Shown piece by piece: positions 7,494-16,491 of a stretch of DNA of 64,000 bases. The notes under the pieces were generated by a model. That model made no database searches and was not told the DNA's origin. It saw only the letters and a program-made list of their open reading frames with translations. Each line of letters starts with the position of its first letter. Position 1 is the first letter of the stretch. This DNA comes from JAABRB01 sp041617635. Lineage in GTDB: Bacteria > Pseudomonadota > Gammaproteobacteria > Burkholderiales > SG8-39. Location of the stretch: NCBI GenBank assembly GCA_041617635.1, contig JBFJOO010000009.1:1-64000 (forward strand). The letters run 5' to 3'. Made by a program: the position numbers and the translations under genes.

Positions 7494-7862
7494 ATGCAAC
7501 GCTGCAAACTGTTCCTGGCAATTCTCGCGCTGACTCTGGCCCCGGCGATCGCATCTGCCGCAGGATGGGGCGCGCTCCTTCTGCAGGGCCCGACCGAGTG
7601 GTTCAACGGCGACGACATGAAGCTGCTCGTCGACAGCGCGCGGGAGGCGCTCGAGAAGGCGCCGGCCGGCAAGAGCGTCGACTGGCGCAATCCCAAGACG
7701 TCGCACTCGGGCGCGACCACCGTCCTCGCCGCGTCCAAGAAGGATGGCCGGCCCTGCAAGACGATCAAGGTCGACACCCAGGCGAAGGGCATGAAGGAGT
7801 CCATGCGCTACGTCGCCTGCCGCGAGCCCGATGGTCGCTGGGGGCTGACCGTGGCGCAGTAG
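7494..7862 (+). CDS. Small exported protein, RT0821/Lpp0805 (17 kDa antigen)-like
   Basis: This 122-residue protein has a clean Sec signal peptide of about 22 residues ending in ASAA. The mature part carries SVDWRNPKTSHSGATTVLA and, about 15 residues later, PCKTI, then MRYVACREPDGRWGLT. This is the pattern of the surface-antigen-like domain with W-x-N...SG and two cysteines that may form a disulfide. The ribosome site is CTGGAGAGG just before ATG. Function is unknown. Confidence 0.7.
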   Translation: MQRCKLFLAILALTLAPAIASAAGWGALLLQGPTEWFNGDDMKLLVDSAREALEKAPAGKSVDWRNPKTSHSGATTVLAASKKDGRPCKTIKVDTQAKGMKESMRYVACREPDGRWGLTVAQ

Positions 7863-7868
7863 AGGGCT

Positions 7869-9140
7869 TCAGGACCCGCCGGCTTCCCGCGGCGGCCAGA
7901 GGCCGGGCGCGATCGGGTCTCCGGAGTTCAGGCGCGCAAAGAACGCGCGCAGAACCTTGCGATAGCACTCGCCGTATGCGTGGTGCTCGTCCAGGAACTC
8001 GCGCGCCGTGCAACCGAATCGCTCCGATGCGCCGGCGTCGATGATGATCAGGCCGGCGCGCTTGGCCCATGCGTCGAGCGCCGCCTTGGTGCGCCCGACC
8101 GAGTCGCCGGCATGGGCGCTTTCGCCGAGTGCGCGCTCGAGTCCCGGGATCAGCGGGGGCGCGAAGAGGATCAGCCTTCCGCCCTTGGCCGCGAAGTCGG
8201 CCGCCAGCTTGGCAACTCCGTCGAGCAACGCCGGGTTGAGCTTGCCGTCGCCCTGCGCGATCGGCTGGGAATAACGGGATCCGGGCGCCGCGCCCGCGCG
8301 CACGAGCTGCTCCACTCGCGCCGGATCGACCGGCTGGCCGTCGGCGAACGTGGCGCTGCCGTCGCTTCGAAAGCCGACGCACATGCCGCGGTTGATGGTG
8401 TCGAAGTCACGGGCGGGCGTGCCGTCCGGACAGCGGTACTCGGCGCCCGACGTGTCGAACAGCGCGCGCCTGAACGCGGCGAAGCCTTCGGGGGAACGCC
8501 AGATGAGACGCACGATGCTCCAGAGATTCCTGACCCGCGGCCAGGAGATCGCGTCCTGGAGCTTCTGGAGCATCGACACCCGCGGCAGGGCTGCCTCGGA
8601 CACCGCAGCCGCGGGCGAGAGGTCCATGGCGCTGGGCTCTCCCGGCAGGTACAGCATGCCCACGGACCAGTCGAGCGCGAGGAGAATCCATTTCACCCGA
8701 TCGGCGTGGTGACGAACAATGTACTCCGCCTCACCGATCGTGGAATGCGGCGGATTGGCAGTCTGAGCGAAGTTGTAGGCGCGGATGTCTGGCGGAAAAG
8801 CGTCCGCGGTAAGACCCATCACGGTCGAGGCGCCGAGTACCACGGCGTTGATGTCCGGCAGCCGATCGGCAAGCCGCAATGACTTGAACGGGCGGTTCGC
8901 CGTGATCGGCGGCGGGTAGGTAACGCCGCCGGTCGCCTGCTGCCACTCGCTCGCGGCCTTGATCGTTTCCGGTGAGCCGACGGCGCGCTCGCCCAGGAGC
9001 AGATTCAGGCCGACGACGATCGCAAGCATCGTCGCGAGCCCGATCAGCAGCACGGCGTTGAAGCGCCTGGCGGCCGCGATCAGCTTGGCGTCGCTTGGCG
9101 ACGCCTCATCCGGCAGCCGCTCCTCGGTCTGGGTATCCAT
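7869..9140 (-). CDS. SGNH/AlgJ-like O-acetylation partner protein
   Basis: This 423-residue protein has a single N-terminal transmembrane helix (about residues 30-50), leaving the rest periplasmic. An SGNH-type block is visible as VVLGASTVMGLTADAFPP, with serine in a GAST context, followed later by LILFAPPLIP. It starts 7 bases after the MBOAT gene stop, so the two are an operon. In known systems, such as the AlgI/AlgJ/AlgX and Dlt families, an MBOAT protein passes acyl groups across the membrane and an SGNH partner transfers them to a polymer. The acceptor polymer here is unknown, since no polysaccharide synthesis genes are adjacent. Confidence 0.7.
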   Translation of the reverse strand: MDTQTEERLPDEASPSDAKLIAAARRFNAVLLIGLATMLAIVVGLNLLLGERAVGSPETIKAASEWQQATGGVTYPPPITANRPFKSLRLADRLPDINAVVLGASTVMGLTADAFPPDIRAYNFAQTANPPHSTIGEAEYIVRHHADRVKWILLALDWSVGMLYLPGEPSAMDLSPAAAVSEAALPRVSMLQKLQDAISWPRVRNLWSIVRLIWRSPEGFAAFRRALFDTSGAEYRCPDGTPARDFDTINRGMCVGFRSDGSATFADGQPVDPARVEQLVRAGAAPGSRYSQPIAQGDGKLNPALLDGVAKLAADFAAKGGRLILFAPPLIPGLERALGESAHAGDSVGRTKAALDAWAKRAGLIIIDAGASERFGCTAREFLDEHHAYGECYRKVLRAFFARLNSGDPIAPGLWPPREAGGS

Positions 9141-9147
9141 CCGTCGA

Positions 9148-10719
9148 TCAGAACTGGAAATAAAGGAACTCCGAGTGCCGGTGGAGGTTGACGATCGCGG
9201 CGAACGCGACCACGGCGCCGATCGCGGCTGCCACGGCGCCGGGACGCCACAGCAGCAGTCGCGCGGGCTGCGAGTCGCGCGGAATCACGAGCGCGGGCCT
9301 GAACCGCGCCATGATCTGCTGCGTGTTGGGCGCGAACCACGCGATCGCGAGCAGGATGATCGTCCAGTTGACCAGGCCGCCGCGCACCAGGCCGCGCTCT
9401 TCCGAGAAATCCACGCCCTGCGCCGCCAGCCACTGGCCGACACCGCCGAGCTTCGCGAGCAGCAGGTCGGGCAACGCGAAGCCGTTGAAGCCGAACATGC
9501 CCTTGAGAATCATGATGGCGTCGGGCATGTTGGCCGCCCGGAAGAACGCGAGACCCACCAGCCAGCAGGCGAACGTCAACAGGACCGCCAGCGCCCGACC
9601 CCACCAGGTCGAGTGGCCGCGCTTGCGGCCCAGGCGGCGGTCCCGGTGCTTGCGCACGGTTCGCCATCCCTGGTTCACGGCCAGGTAGAAGCCGTGCAGC
9701 AAGCCGAACGCGACATAGGTCCAGCCGGCGCCGTGCCACACGCCGCACAACACCATCGTCATCACCAGGCTGTAGTAGCGGCGCACCGCGCTCTTGCGAT
9801 GCCCCCCCAGCGGGATGAAGACGTAGTCGCGCAGAAAGCGCGAGAGCGTCATGTGCCACCGCTGCCAAAGGTCGGACATGTTGACCGCCTTGTAAGGCGA
9901 GTGGAAGTTCAAGGGCAGCCTGACCCCGAAGAGCCGGGACAGGCCGATCGCCATGTCGGAATAGGCCGAAAAGTCGAAGTAAAGCTGCAGCGAGTAGGCG
10001 AGCACCGCGCCCCACGCCTCGATGAAAGTGGGCGCCACACCGGTGCCCGGCAGCGCGAACAGCGGGCTCACGTACGGCCCGATTCCGTCGGCGAGGATCA
10101 CCTTCTTGAAGAGCCCGATGATGAAGATCGTCAGGCCGACCGCGACGTTCTCCGCCTGCAGGCGATATGTCTCGCGCTGGGCGAACTGCGGCATCATTTC
10201 CGCGTGGTGCAGGATCGGCCCTGCGATCAGGTGCGGAAAGTACGTGACGAACAGGCAGTAGTGGACGAACCGATACTCCTGCACCTTTCCCTGCCAGGTG
10301 TCGACCAGGAAGGCGATCTGGGTGAAAGTGAAGAAGGAGATTCCGAGCGGCAGAATGATGTCGGCGTGCGGGAACGCCGCGCCCACCAGCGCCCCGGCGT
10401 TCTCGAGGAAGAAATTCGCGTACTTGTAGTAGCCGAGCAACGCGAGATCGCCGGCGATCGCGATGATCAGCACGAGCTTCGCCTGCGCGAGATCGCCCGC
10501 CGCGCGCGCCTTCCCGATCCGCGTTCCGAGGACGTAGTTGAAGACGATCGAGCCGAGCAGCAGGCCGACGTAGATCGGATTCCACCAGCCGTAGAAGAAG
10601 AGCGATGCGGCGGTCAGCCATCCGGCCGCCGCCGCGTGGCTCGCCCGGGCGACCACGTAGAACACCGCGAAGGTGACCGGGAGGAAGAGGAAGATGAATG
10701 CGTGGGAGTTGAACAGCAT
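9148..10719 (-). CDS. MBOAT family O-acyltransferase (AlgI-like)
   Basis: This 523-residue polytopic protein has the AlgI/DltB hallmarks. These are YFDFSAYSDMAIG, the segment NMSDLWQRWHMTLSRFLRDY followed by VFIPLGGHRKS, and the active-site histidine in VLCGVWHGAGWTYVAFG. MBOAT proteins move acetyl or similar groups from the cytosol to extracytoplasmic acceptors. A periplasmic SGNH-type protein gene follows by 7 bases. This argues for an acetylation module acting on a cell-surface polymer, but which polymer cannot be told here. Confidence 0.92.
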   Translation of the reverse strand: MLFNSHAFIFLFLPVTFAVFYVVARASHAAAAGWLTAASLFFYGWWNPIYVGLLLGSIVFNYVLGTRIGKARAAGDLAQAKLVLIIAIAGDLALLGYYKYANFFLENAGALVGAAFPHADIILPLGISFFTFTQIAFLVDTWQGKVQEYRFVHYCLFVTYFPHLIAGPILHHAEMMPQFAQRETYRLQAENVAVGLTIFIIGLFKKVILADGIGPYVSPLFALPGTGVAPTFIEAWGAVLAYSLQLYFDFSAYSDMAIGLSRLFGVRLPLNFHSPYKAVNMSDLWQRWHMTLSRFLRDYVFIPLGGHRKSAVRRYYSLVMTMVLCGVWHGAGWTYVAFGLLHGFYLAVNQGWRTVRKHRDRRLGRKRGHSTWWGRALAVLLTFACWLVGLAFFRAANMPDAIMILKGMFGFNGFALPDLLLAKLGGVGQWLAAQGVDFSEERGLVRGGLVNWTIILLAIAWFAPNTQQIMARFRPALVIPRDSQPARLLLWRPGAVAAAIGAVVAFAAIVNLHRHSEFLYFQF

Positions 10720-10819
10720 GGGTGCGCGGCCCCGGCTGCCGGCCGGGGCGCGGCGAATTCTGTCACGCGTGAGGAGGATCCGGCAAACCGGCGCCGGCAG
10801 CGCTGAATGAGTCCGTCAT

Positions 10820-10835
10820 CCCCGCGTACGCGGGG
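10820..10835. repeat. Perfect 16-base palindrome CCCCGCGTACGCGGGG (REP-like)
   Basis: A 16-base perfect palindrome sits in the gap between the MBOAT start and the stop of the 881-residue gene, flanked by GTCAT and CTCCAG. It resembles the dispersed CCCGCG...CGCGGG repeats common in proteobacteria. It could end transcription of the leftward 881-residue gene. Confidence 0.6.
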
Positions 10836-10845
10836 CTCCAGCGGC

Positions 10846-13491
10846 TCAGGCGCCCTCGAGCGCGGACCAGTCTCCGGCCTTGAGGCTTGCGAGCGCGCTG
10901 GAAACGTCGCGTTGCGCCTTCACTGCGCCCGTGACGCTCGACATGAGCGCGGGATGGCCGATGAGGATCGCACCTGCGAGGCGGCCGCTGCGATCGACGA
11001 CGAGCTTGCGGTACTGGTACTCGGCCGCGTCCTCCTGGACGATGGCCTGGTCGCCATCGTCGGCCGGGTTGACCCGACCCACCGACGCGACGTCCGCGCC
11101 GACGACCTTGAGGATGGTGAAGGCTACCGGCTCGCGATACGCGCGGTTTCCGCCCGTAGCGTTCACGCCCGCCACCTCGCCCTGCTCGGCCGCGACCGGC
11201 CAGAGGCCCGGAATGCGGCCCTCGAACTCCGCGACATCCCCGACGGCGAAAACGTTCGGAACATTGGTCCGCATGTGATCGTCGATCACGACGCCGCGCT
11301 GCGTCGCGACGCCGCACGCCTGCGCGATCGCGATGTTGGGGACGATGCCCGCCGCGACGAGGAAGAGGTCGGCGGGAAGCTCGATACCGGAGTTGAGCCG
11401 CACGTGGAGATGGCCGTCGTCGCTGCGCGCTACGCGCCGGATCTCGGTGGAGACCTGGAACGAGATGCCCAGCCCTTCGAGATAGCGTCGCAAGAGCTGG
11501 CCCGCCGCTGCGTCGAGCTGGCGATGCAGCAGCCACGGATTGCGGTCGAGCACGGTGACCTGGACGCCGAGCTTGGTGAGCGCATACGCGGCCTCGAGCC
11601 CGAGCAATCCGCCGCCGGCAACGACAGCGAGGCGCGCCTGGGTGGCGAGCGCGTAGCGCCGGATCTCCATCGCGTCGTTCGCCGAGCGCGCGACGAAGCA
11701 GCCGGCTCCGCCGTGGCCTTCGATCTCGGGCACGAAGCTCGAGCTTCCCATCGCGAGGACGAGCCGGTCGTAGCGCAGCACGTCGCCGGTGGCGAGCGTC
11801 ACGGTCTGTGCGGACGTGTCGATCGTGCTCGCCGTGGTATTGAGCCAGCACGTGACCTCGCGCTCCTCGTACCACTTGTCCGGCAGCAGGAAGAGGCCCT
11901 GCATCGCCGAGCGCCCGTAGATCAGGCGGGTGATCGCCATCCGGTTGTAGAGTGGGTGGTTCTCCTCGGCAATGACGTGGATGGCGCACACCGGGTGGCG
12001 GCGGCGGGCGTAATCAGCCGCCGTGATCCCGGCGATGCCGTTGCCGATGATCACGATGTCCTTGATGTTCGCGTCGTACTGCGAGGACGTAGGGTACTCG
12101 GGCGACTTGCGGCGCTCGGGCTTGAGCGCGATCGACACGCGGCCCTGCTGGACTTTCGCGCAGCAGGCCATGCGGGTATTGGGCGCATAGCCGAGCCGCT
12201 CGAGCGTGCCCTTCTCGTCCGCGCCCGCCGCGGAGAGGTTCTCCATGCCCTCGCGCACCGCGATCGGATCCGCGCCGCATACGCCCATCCGGCAGCCAGC
12301 CTCGATCTCGCCGCCGCAGCCTTCGATCACTTCGAGCAGGCTCTGGCCCGCGCTCGCCGCGATGCGCTGATCGTCGGGCTGGATCACCACCTCCGCCTGC
12401 TGGCGCGTGCTCGCGCGCCGCATCGCCTGCGCCGCGTTGTCACCCACGCGCGCGCCTTGCTGGGCGGCTTTCTGGATCACGTGCTCGAGGAAGATACGCT
12501 CGATGCGGAAGCAGCGCGCGACCCACACAAGCGCAATGCCGACGACCACTGTGCGCAGCGCCCAGGGCGCGGCAGGCGGGATGGCCGCGCCCGAGAGCTC
12601 GCCGATGCCGGCCATCATGATCGGTGCGACGAACCAGTAGTAGAGGGCGATCGCCGCGGCGCCGAACGCCACCGTGAGGCGGTTGCGTTGCAGCTTCAGA
12701 AAAACGTCCAGGAACTGGAACAGCGCAAGGCTCAGCGCGCACGCGAGGCCGAAGTGCGCATAGGTCGCGGCAAGCGTGCCACCGGCGGGCGCCGTGTAGA
12801 ACGCGTAGACGAATCCGGGGAGCACACCCGCGAAGAGCCGCCGATACCCGACGTAGTGACGGTCGTCGTCGTACTGGTCGGCGAGATACGCGATGGACGG
12901 GTTGAAGTCGTAGCAGTTCTTGGTGCACCCGACGCACGGCTTGCAGTGCGCGTTCGGCAGCACGGCGAAGGGCGCCTGGCCGTAGAGACGCTGCACCGGG
13001 AGCAGCGGGCAGATGCTGCTGCACCAGCCGCTCTTGCCCTTGAAGACGAGGCCGCCGAGGAACGCGCCGCCCAGTCCGAAGAGAACGAGCGCCGCCGATG
13101 CGAAGCCGCTCGCGTCGAACAGCCACTTGCGCGACGAGACCAGCACGAAGAAGAGCGCAATGCCCACCACGAAGCTGTACTCGCGAATCCGCGGCGTGTG
13201 CGCGAGCCCGCGCGTGAAGCCGGCCATGCGCGGCAGCTGATTGAGCGCGGCCATCGGGCAGAGGTTGCGCCACAGCCCCGGCATGACCAGCAGGACCAGC
13301 GGCAAGCTCGGGACGATGACCTGCCAGAGGAGAGTGAGGCCGCTCTGCGGATCCGCGAGGAGCAGCGCGGCGACCGCGAACGCGGTGACGACGGAGACCG
13401 CGCGCAGCGCGTGCCACACCCATCCCGGGATCCTGGTCGGGATCTGGGTGTAGTTCGGAAACGGTGGCTGTGCGGTGCGTGCCGTCGCCAT
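10846..13491 (-). CDS. Fusion of membrane Fe-S domain, ferredoxin-like domain and FAD/NAD(P)H oxidoreductase
   Basis: This 881-residue protein has an N-terminal membrane part with several helices. Two cysteine groups lie there, CSSIC near residue 156 and CKPCVGCTKNC near 181-191, resembling polyferredoxin-type membrane proteins (NapH/NosR-like). Around residues 365-450 there is a 2Fe-2S ferredoxin-like domain with GCRMGVCGADP and ACCAKV; the usual third clustered cysteine is Asp. The remainder is a NirB-like FAD/NAD(P) reductase, with IIGNGIAG near 480 and VVAGGGLLGLEAA near 625, and NVFAVGDVAEF for FAD binding. The layout suggests electron flow between NAD(P)H, FAD, Fe-S centres and the membrane. 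A cyclic-nucleotide-domain gene lies 6 bases upstream in the same operon. Substrate and physiological partner are unknown. Confidence 0.85.
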   Translation of the reverse strand: MATARTAQPPFPNYTQIPTRIPGWVWHALRAVSVVTAFAVAALLLADPQSGLTLLWQVIVPSLPLVLLVMPGLWRNLCPMAALNQLPRMAGFTRGLAHTPRIREYSFVVGIALFFVLVSSRKWLFDASGFASAALVLFGLGGAFLGGLVFKGKSGWCSSICPLLPVQRLYGQAPFAVLPNAHCKPCVGCTKNCYDFNPSIAYLADQYDDDRHYVGYRRLFAGVLPGFVYAFYTAPAGGTLAATYAHFGLACALSLALFQFLDVFLKLQRNRLTVAFGAAAIALYYWFVAPIMMAGIGELSGAAIPPAAPWALRTVVVGIALVWVARCFRIERIFLEHVIQKAAQQGARVGDNAAQAMRRASTRQQAEVVIQPDDQRIAASAGQSLLEVIEGCGGEIEAGCRMGVCGADPIAVREGMENLSAAGADEKGTLERLGYAPNTRMACCAKVQQGRVSIALKPERRKSPEYPTSSQYDANIKDIVIIGNGIAGITAADYARRRHPVCAIHVIAEENHPLYNRMAITRLIYGRSAMQGLFLLPDKWYEEREVTCWLNTTASTIDTSAQTVTLATGDVLRYDRLVLAMGSSSFVPEIEGHGGAGCFVARSANDAMEIRRYALATQARLAVVAGGGLLGLEAAYALTKLGVQVTVLDRNPWLLHRQLDAAAGQLLRRYLEGLGISFQVSTEIRRVARSDDGHLHVRLNSGIELPADLFLVAAGIVPNIAIAQACGVATQRGVVIDDHMRTNVPNVFAVGDVAEFEGRIPGLWPVAAEQGEVAGVNATGGNRAYREPVAFTILKVVGADVASVGRVNPADDGDQAIVQEDAAEYQYRKLVVDRSGRLAGAILIGHPALMSSVTGAVKAQRDVSSALASLKAGDWSALEGA

Positions 13492-13497
13492 CGCCGC

Positions 13498-13980
13498 CTA
13501 CCGCACGATGCGCAGCAGCCGCTGGGTCATCTCGCGCAGCCGCAGCGAGAGGATCCGTGCCAGGTCCGCGATCACGTCGCGCGCCAGCGCGGGATCGCGG
13601 GCGCTCATCACCTCGAGCGCCTTGGCGTCGATGCGGAACAGCTCGCCGTCACTGAGGGCGCGCACCGTCGCGGAGCGCGGCAGGCCGTCGAAGTACGACT
13701 GCTCGCCGATGATCGAGTGCTCTTCGATCGCCGAGAGCAGGAACTCCTTGCCGTCGTCGGTGCGCGCGACGGCCTCCAGCTGGCCTTTCGCAACGATGTA
13801 GAAATCGCGGCTTTCCTCGCCGGCCTCGAGCAGCGTTTCGCCCCGCGCAAAGCGCCGGTGCTGCGCATAGCCGAGCAGCTTCGCCCAGCCGGACTCGGAA
13901 AGCTGCCCGAGGAAGACCGGTGACGCCGACTCGGGCTCACGATCCGGATTCTCGTAGTTGAAGAACGAAGTGAAGTCCAT
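13498..13980 (-). CDS. Cyclic nucleotide-binding domain protein (no DNA-binding domain)
   Basis: This 160-residue protein has one cNMP-binding domain. ARGETLLEAGEESRDFYIVAKG forms the early strands, and IIGEQSYFDGLPRSATVRAL is the phosphate-binding cassette region, with Glu, then Arg/Ser-Ala-Thr. A C-terminal helical tail has DLARILSLRLREMTQRLLRIV. There is no Crp-type helix-turn-helix, so it is not a classical transcription factor. It lies 6 bases before the 881-residue redox fusion, suggesting nucleotide-dependent control or assembly of that protein. The ribosome site GGAG precedes ATG. Confidence 0.88.
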   Translation of the reverse strand: MDFTSFFNYENPDREPESASPVFLGQLSESGWAKLLGYAQHRRFARGETLLEAGEESRDFYIVAKGQLEAVARTDDGKEFLLSAIEEHSIIGEQSYFDGLPRSATVRALSDGELFRIDAKALEVMSARDPALARDVIADLARILSLRLREMTQRLLRIVR

Positions 13981-14007
13981 GTCGCTCCTCTCTGCGCGCC
14001 ACGGTGC

Positions 14008-16470
14008 GTGCACGACAGCGGAAGAGTACCCGCATCGGGTCAGCCCAAAAAGGGGCACGTGCCGACCGCCCTTGCGCGGCGCAGCAGCCAGTCGATATGG
14101 CACAATCGGCGCGCATCGCCCATCGAGCAGCACGTCTTGGTTCGTTCCCGCAAGAGACCCTCCCCACGGACGTCGCCGCCCGAGCCGGCGCGCGGCGGCC
14201 GGGCGCGCATTTTTTCGAAGTACACTTGGCCGGCGCTCACGGTGAGCGCCGTTCTGGTCGCCGGTGTGCTGGTCGCGTTGCTTTGGAGCTCGCCGGGCCC
14301 GCCTCCGACCATGGAGGGGAAATCCGGGTTCATCGGCAGCTCCGCATGCAAGGGATGCCACGCGGAATCATATGCGGCCTGGCAGGGCTCGCAGCATCAG
14401 CTCGCGATGCAGCACGCGACCGATGCCTCGGTGCGCGGCGATTTCAACGACGCGAAGTTTCGCTACGCGGATGTCGAGACCACCTTCTTCCGGCGCGACG
14501 GCAAGTACCTCGTGCGCACCGACGGGCCGGACGGTGCGCTCGGCGAGTTCGCGATCAGGTACACGTACGGCGTACAGCCGCTGCAACAGTACCTGATCGA
14601 GTTTCGCGACGGGCGCATCCAGGCGCTCTCGATCGCGTGGGACACCCGGCCAAAGGAGGCCGGCGGGCAGCGCTGGTTTCATCTATATCCGAACGAGCGG
14701 GTGGATCATCGCGACGAGCTGCACTGGACGAAACGCTCGCAAAACTGGAACTTCATGTGCGCCGACTGTCACTCGACCAACGTGCGCAAGAACTATGACG
14801 CGGCAAGCGATACGTTCAAGACCGCGTGGTCCGAGATCACCGTCGGCTGCGAGGCATGTCATGGTCCGGGGTCGCGACATCGGGAATGGGCGAAGGAGAA
14901 GCGCGCCGACCCCATGCGTGGCCTGACCGTCGCCCTCGACGAGCGACACGGTGTCGCCTGGCGGATCGACCCCGCTACGGGCAACGCCACGCGCAGCGCC
15001 CCGAAACGCGCGGATCGGGAGATCGAGGTGTGCGCACAGTGTCACGCGCGCCGCGCCCAGGTCGCCGAGGGGTATCACGCGGGCAAGCCCTTCCTGGATC
15101 ACTACCGGCCCGCGCTGCTTGCGCCGGAACTCTACTACGCCGATGGGCAGCAGCGCGACGAGGTCTACATCTGGGGCTCGTTTCTGCAGAGCAGGATGCA
15201 CCGCGCCGGCGTCACGTGCAGCGATTGCCACGCGCCGCACAGCCTGAAGCTCCGCGCCGAAGGCAATATGGTGTGCGCGCAATGCCATTTGCCCGCCAAG
15301 TACGACGCGCCCGCACACCATTTCCACAAGGCGGGATCGGGCGCGCGCTGCGTCGACTGCCACATGCCCGCCGCGACCTATATGGTCGTCGACCCGCGGC
15401 GCGACCACAGCCTGCGTGTCCCGCGGCCGGATCTTTCGGTCGCGCTTGGCGTGCCGAATGCATGCAACGGTTGTCACGCGGAGAAGACCGCGCAGTGGGC
15501 GGACGAAGCAGTGCGCAAGTGGTACGGCCACCGCCCGGAAGGGTTTCAGCGATTCGCGGCAACGCTCGCGGCGGCCGAGCGTGGCGCAGCGGGTTCCGAC
15601 GGGAATCTGGCGGCGCTGTCGAACGATCTCTCGCAACCGACCATCGCGCGGGCCAGCGCCGCTCAATCGCTTGCGCGGTTTCCCTCGCAGACCGCACTCG
15701 CGGCCCTGCGGCGCGGGCTGACCGATGCGGATCCGCTGGTCCGCCGCGCGAGCGTCGCGGCGCTCGCGCCGCTGCCGGCGGAGCAGCGCGTGCCGCTCGT
15801 CGCGCCGCTCCTCGACGATCCGGTGCGCACCGTACGCATCGAGGCGGCTGCGTTGCTCGCGGGCGCGCCCGACACCGCATTCGATCCAGCGCAGCGCGCA
15901 AGCTTCGCGCGTGCGAGCGCGGAGTTCGAGGCCGTACAGCGCTATAACGCGGATCGGCCGGAGGCGCGCACGGCGCTCGGCGGGTTCTACGCGCAGCGCG
16001 GACGCTACGCGGATGCCGAGAAGGAATTGGAGGCGGCGACCGCAATGGACCCGCGCTATGTGCCGGCGTACGTGAACCTTGCCGACATGCGCCGATCGCA
16101 GGGTCGCGATACCGACGCCCAGGCGGTGCTGCGCGAGGGATTGAAGCACTTCCCCGAAAGCGCCGCCCTGCAGCACGCATTCGGACTCACGCTCGCGAGA
16201 CAGAAGCGCATGCCCGAAGCGCTCGAGGCGTTGGCGAAAGCTGCACGCCTCGCACCCGACGATGCGCGCTTCGCGTACGTCTACGCCGTGGCGCTAAATT
16301 CCACCGGCAAGGCGCGCGAGGCGATTGCCGAGATCGACCGCGCGCTCGAGCGGTATCCGGACGATCGCGAACTTCTCAATGCTGGCGCGGCATTCGCCCG
16401 CGACGCGGGCGACAGCGCTGCGATGGCGCGCTACATGAATCGGCTCGCCGCGCTGGGCGCGAGTCGCTGA
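14008..16470 (+). CDS. Octaheme c-type cytochrome with C-terminal TPR repeats
   Basis: The frame encodes 820 residues. A transmembrane or export segment near 73-93 (WPALTVSAVLVAGVLVALLW) precedes eight CXXCH haem motifs at about 114, 251, 281, 342, 404, 423, 448 and 486. HEAT-like alpha repeats follow at about 530-630, then TPR-like repeats (AYVNLADMRRSQGRD, FAYVYAVALNSTGKAREA) to the end. The ATG at 14008 leaves only 27 bases to the divergent gene and adds a disordered basic leader; an in-frame TTG at 14137 is an alternative start. The haem part resembles multihaem cytochrome c554/nitrite-reductase-like proteins. It is probably periplasmic and membrane-anchored, transferring electrons in the same redox island as the 881-residue fusion. 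Confidence 0.87.
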   Translation: MHDSGRVPASGQPKKGHVPTALARRSSQSIWHNRRASPIEQHVLVRSRKRPSPRTSPPEPARGGRARIFSKYTWPALTVSAVLVAGVLVALLWSSPGPPPTMEGKSGFIGSSACKGCHAESYAAWQGSQHQLAMQHATDASVRGDFNDAKFRYADVETTFFRRDGKYLVRTDGPDGALGEFAIRYTYGVQPLQQYLIEFRDGRIQALSIAWDTRPKEAGGQRWFHLYPNERVDHRDELHWTKRSQNWNFMCADCHSTNVRKNYDAASDTFKTAWSEITVGCEACHGPGSRHREWAKEKRADPMRGLTVALDERHGVAWRIDPATGNATRSAPKRADREIEVCAQCHARRAQVAEGYHAGKPFLDHYRPALLAPELYYADGQQRDEVYIWGSFLQSRMHRAGVTCSDCHAPHSLKLRAEGNMVCAQCHLPAKYDAPAHHFHKAGSGARCVDCHMPAATYMVVDPRRDHSLRVPRPDLSVALGVPNACNGCHAEKTAQWADEAVRKWYGHRPEGFQRFAATLAAAERGAAGSDGNLAALSNDLSQPTIARASAAQSLARFPSQTALAALRRGLTDADPLVRRASVAALAPLPAEQRVPLVAPLLDDPVRTVRIEAAALLAGAPDTAFDPAQRASFARASAEFEAVQRYNADRPEARTALGGFYAQRGRYADAEKELEAATAMDPRYVPAYVNLADMRRSQGRDTDAQAVLREGLKHFPESAALQHAFGLTLARQKRMPEALEALAKAARLAPDDARFAYVYAVALNSTGKAREAIAEIDRALERYPDDRELLNAGAAFARDAGDSAAMARYMNRLAALGASR

Positions 16471-16491
16471 AGGATCAGCTGGAGCAAGCAA

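Noticed and set aside
10807..13923. Open frame of 1038 codons on the + strand across the redox fusion gene
   Set aside because: It is an antisense shadow of the clearly conserved 881-residue gene in very GC-rich DNA, rich in Arg and His, with no recognisable domain.
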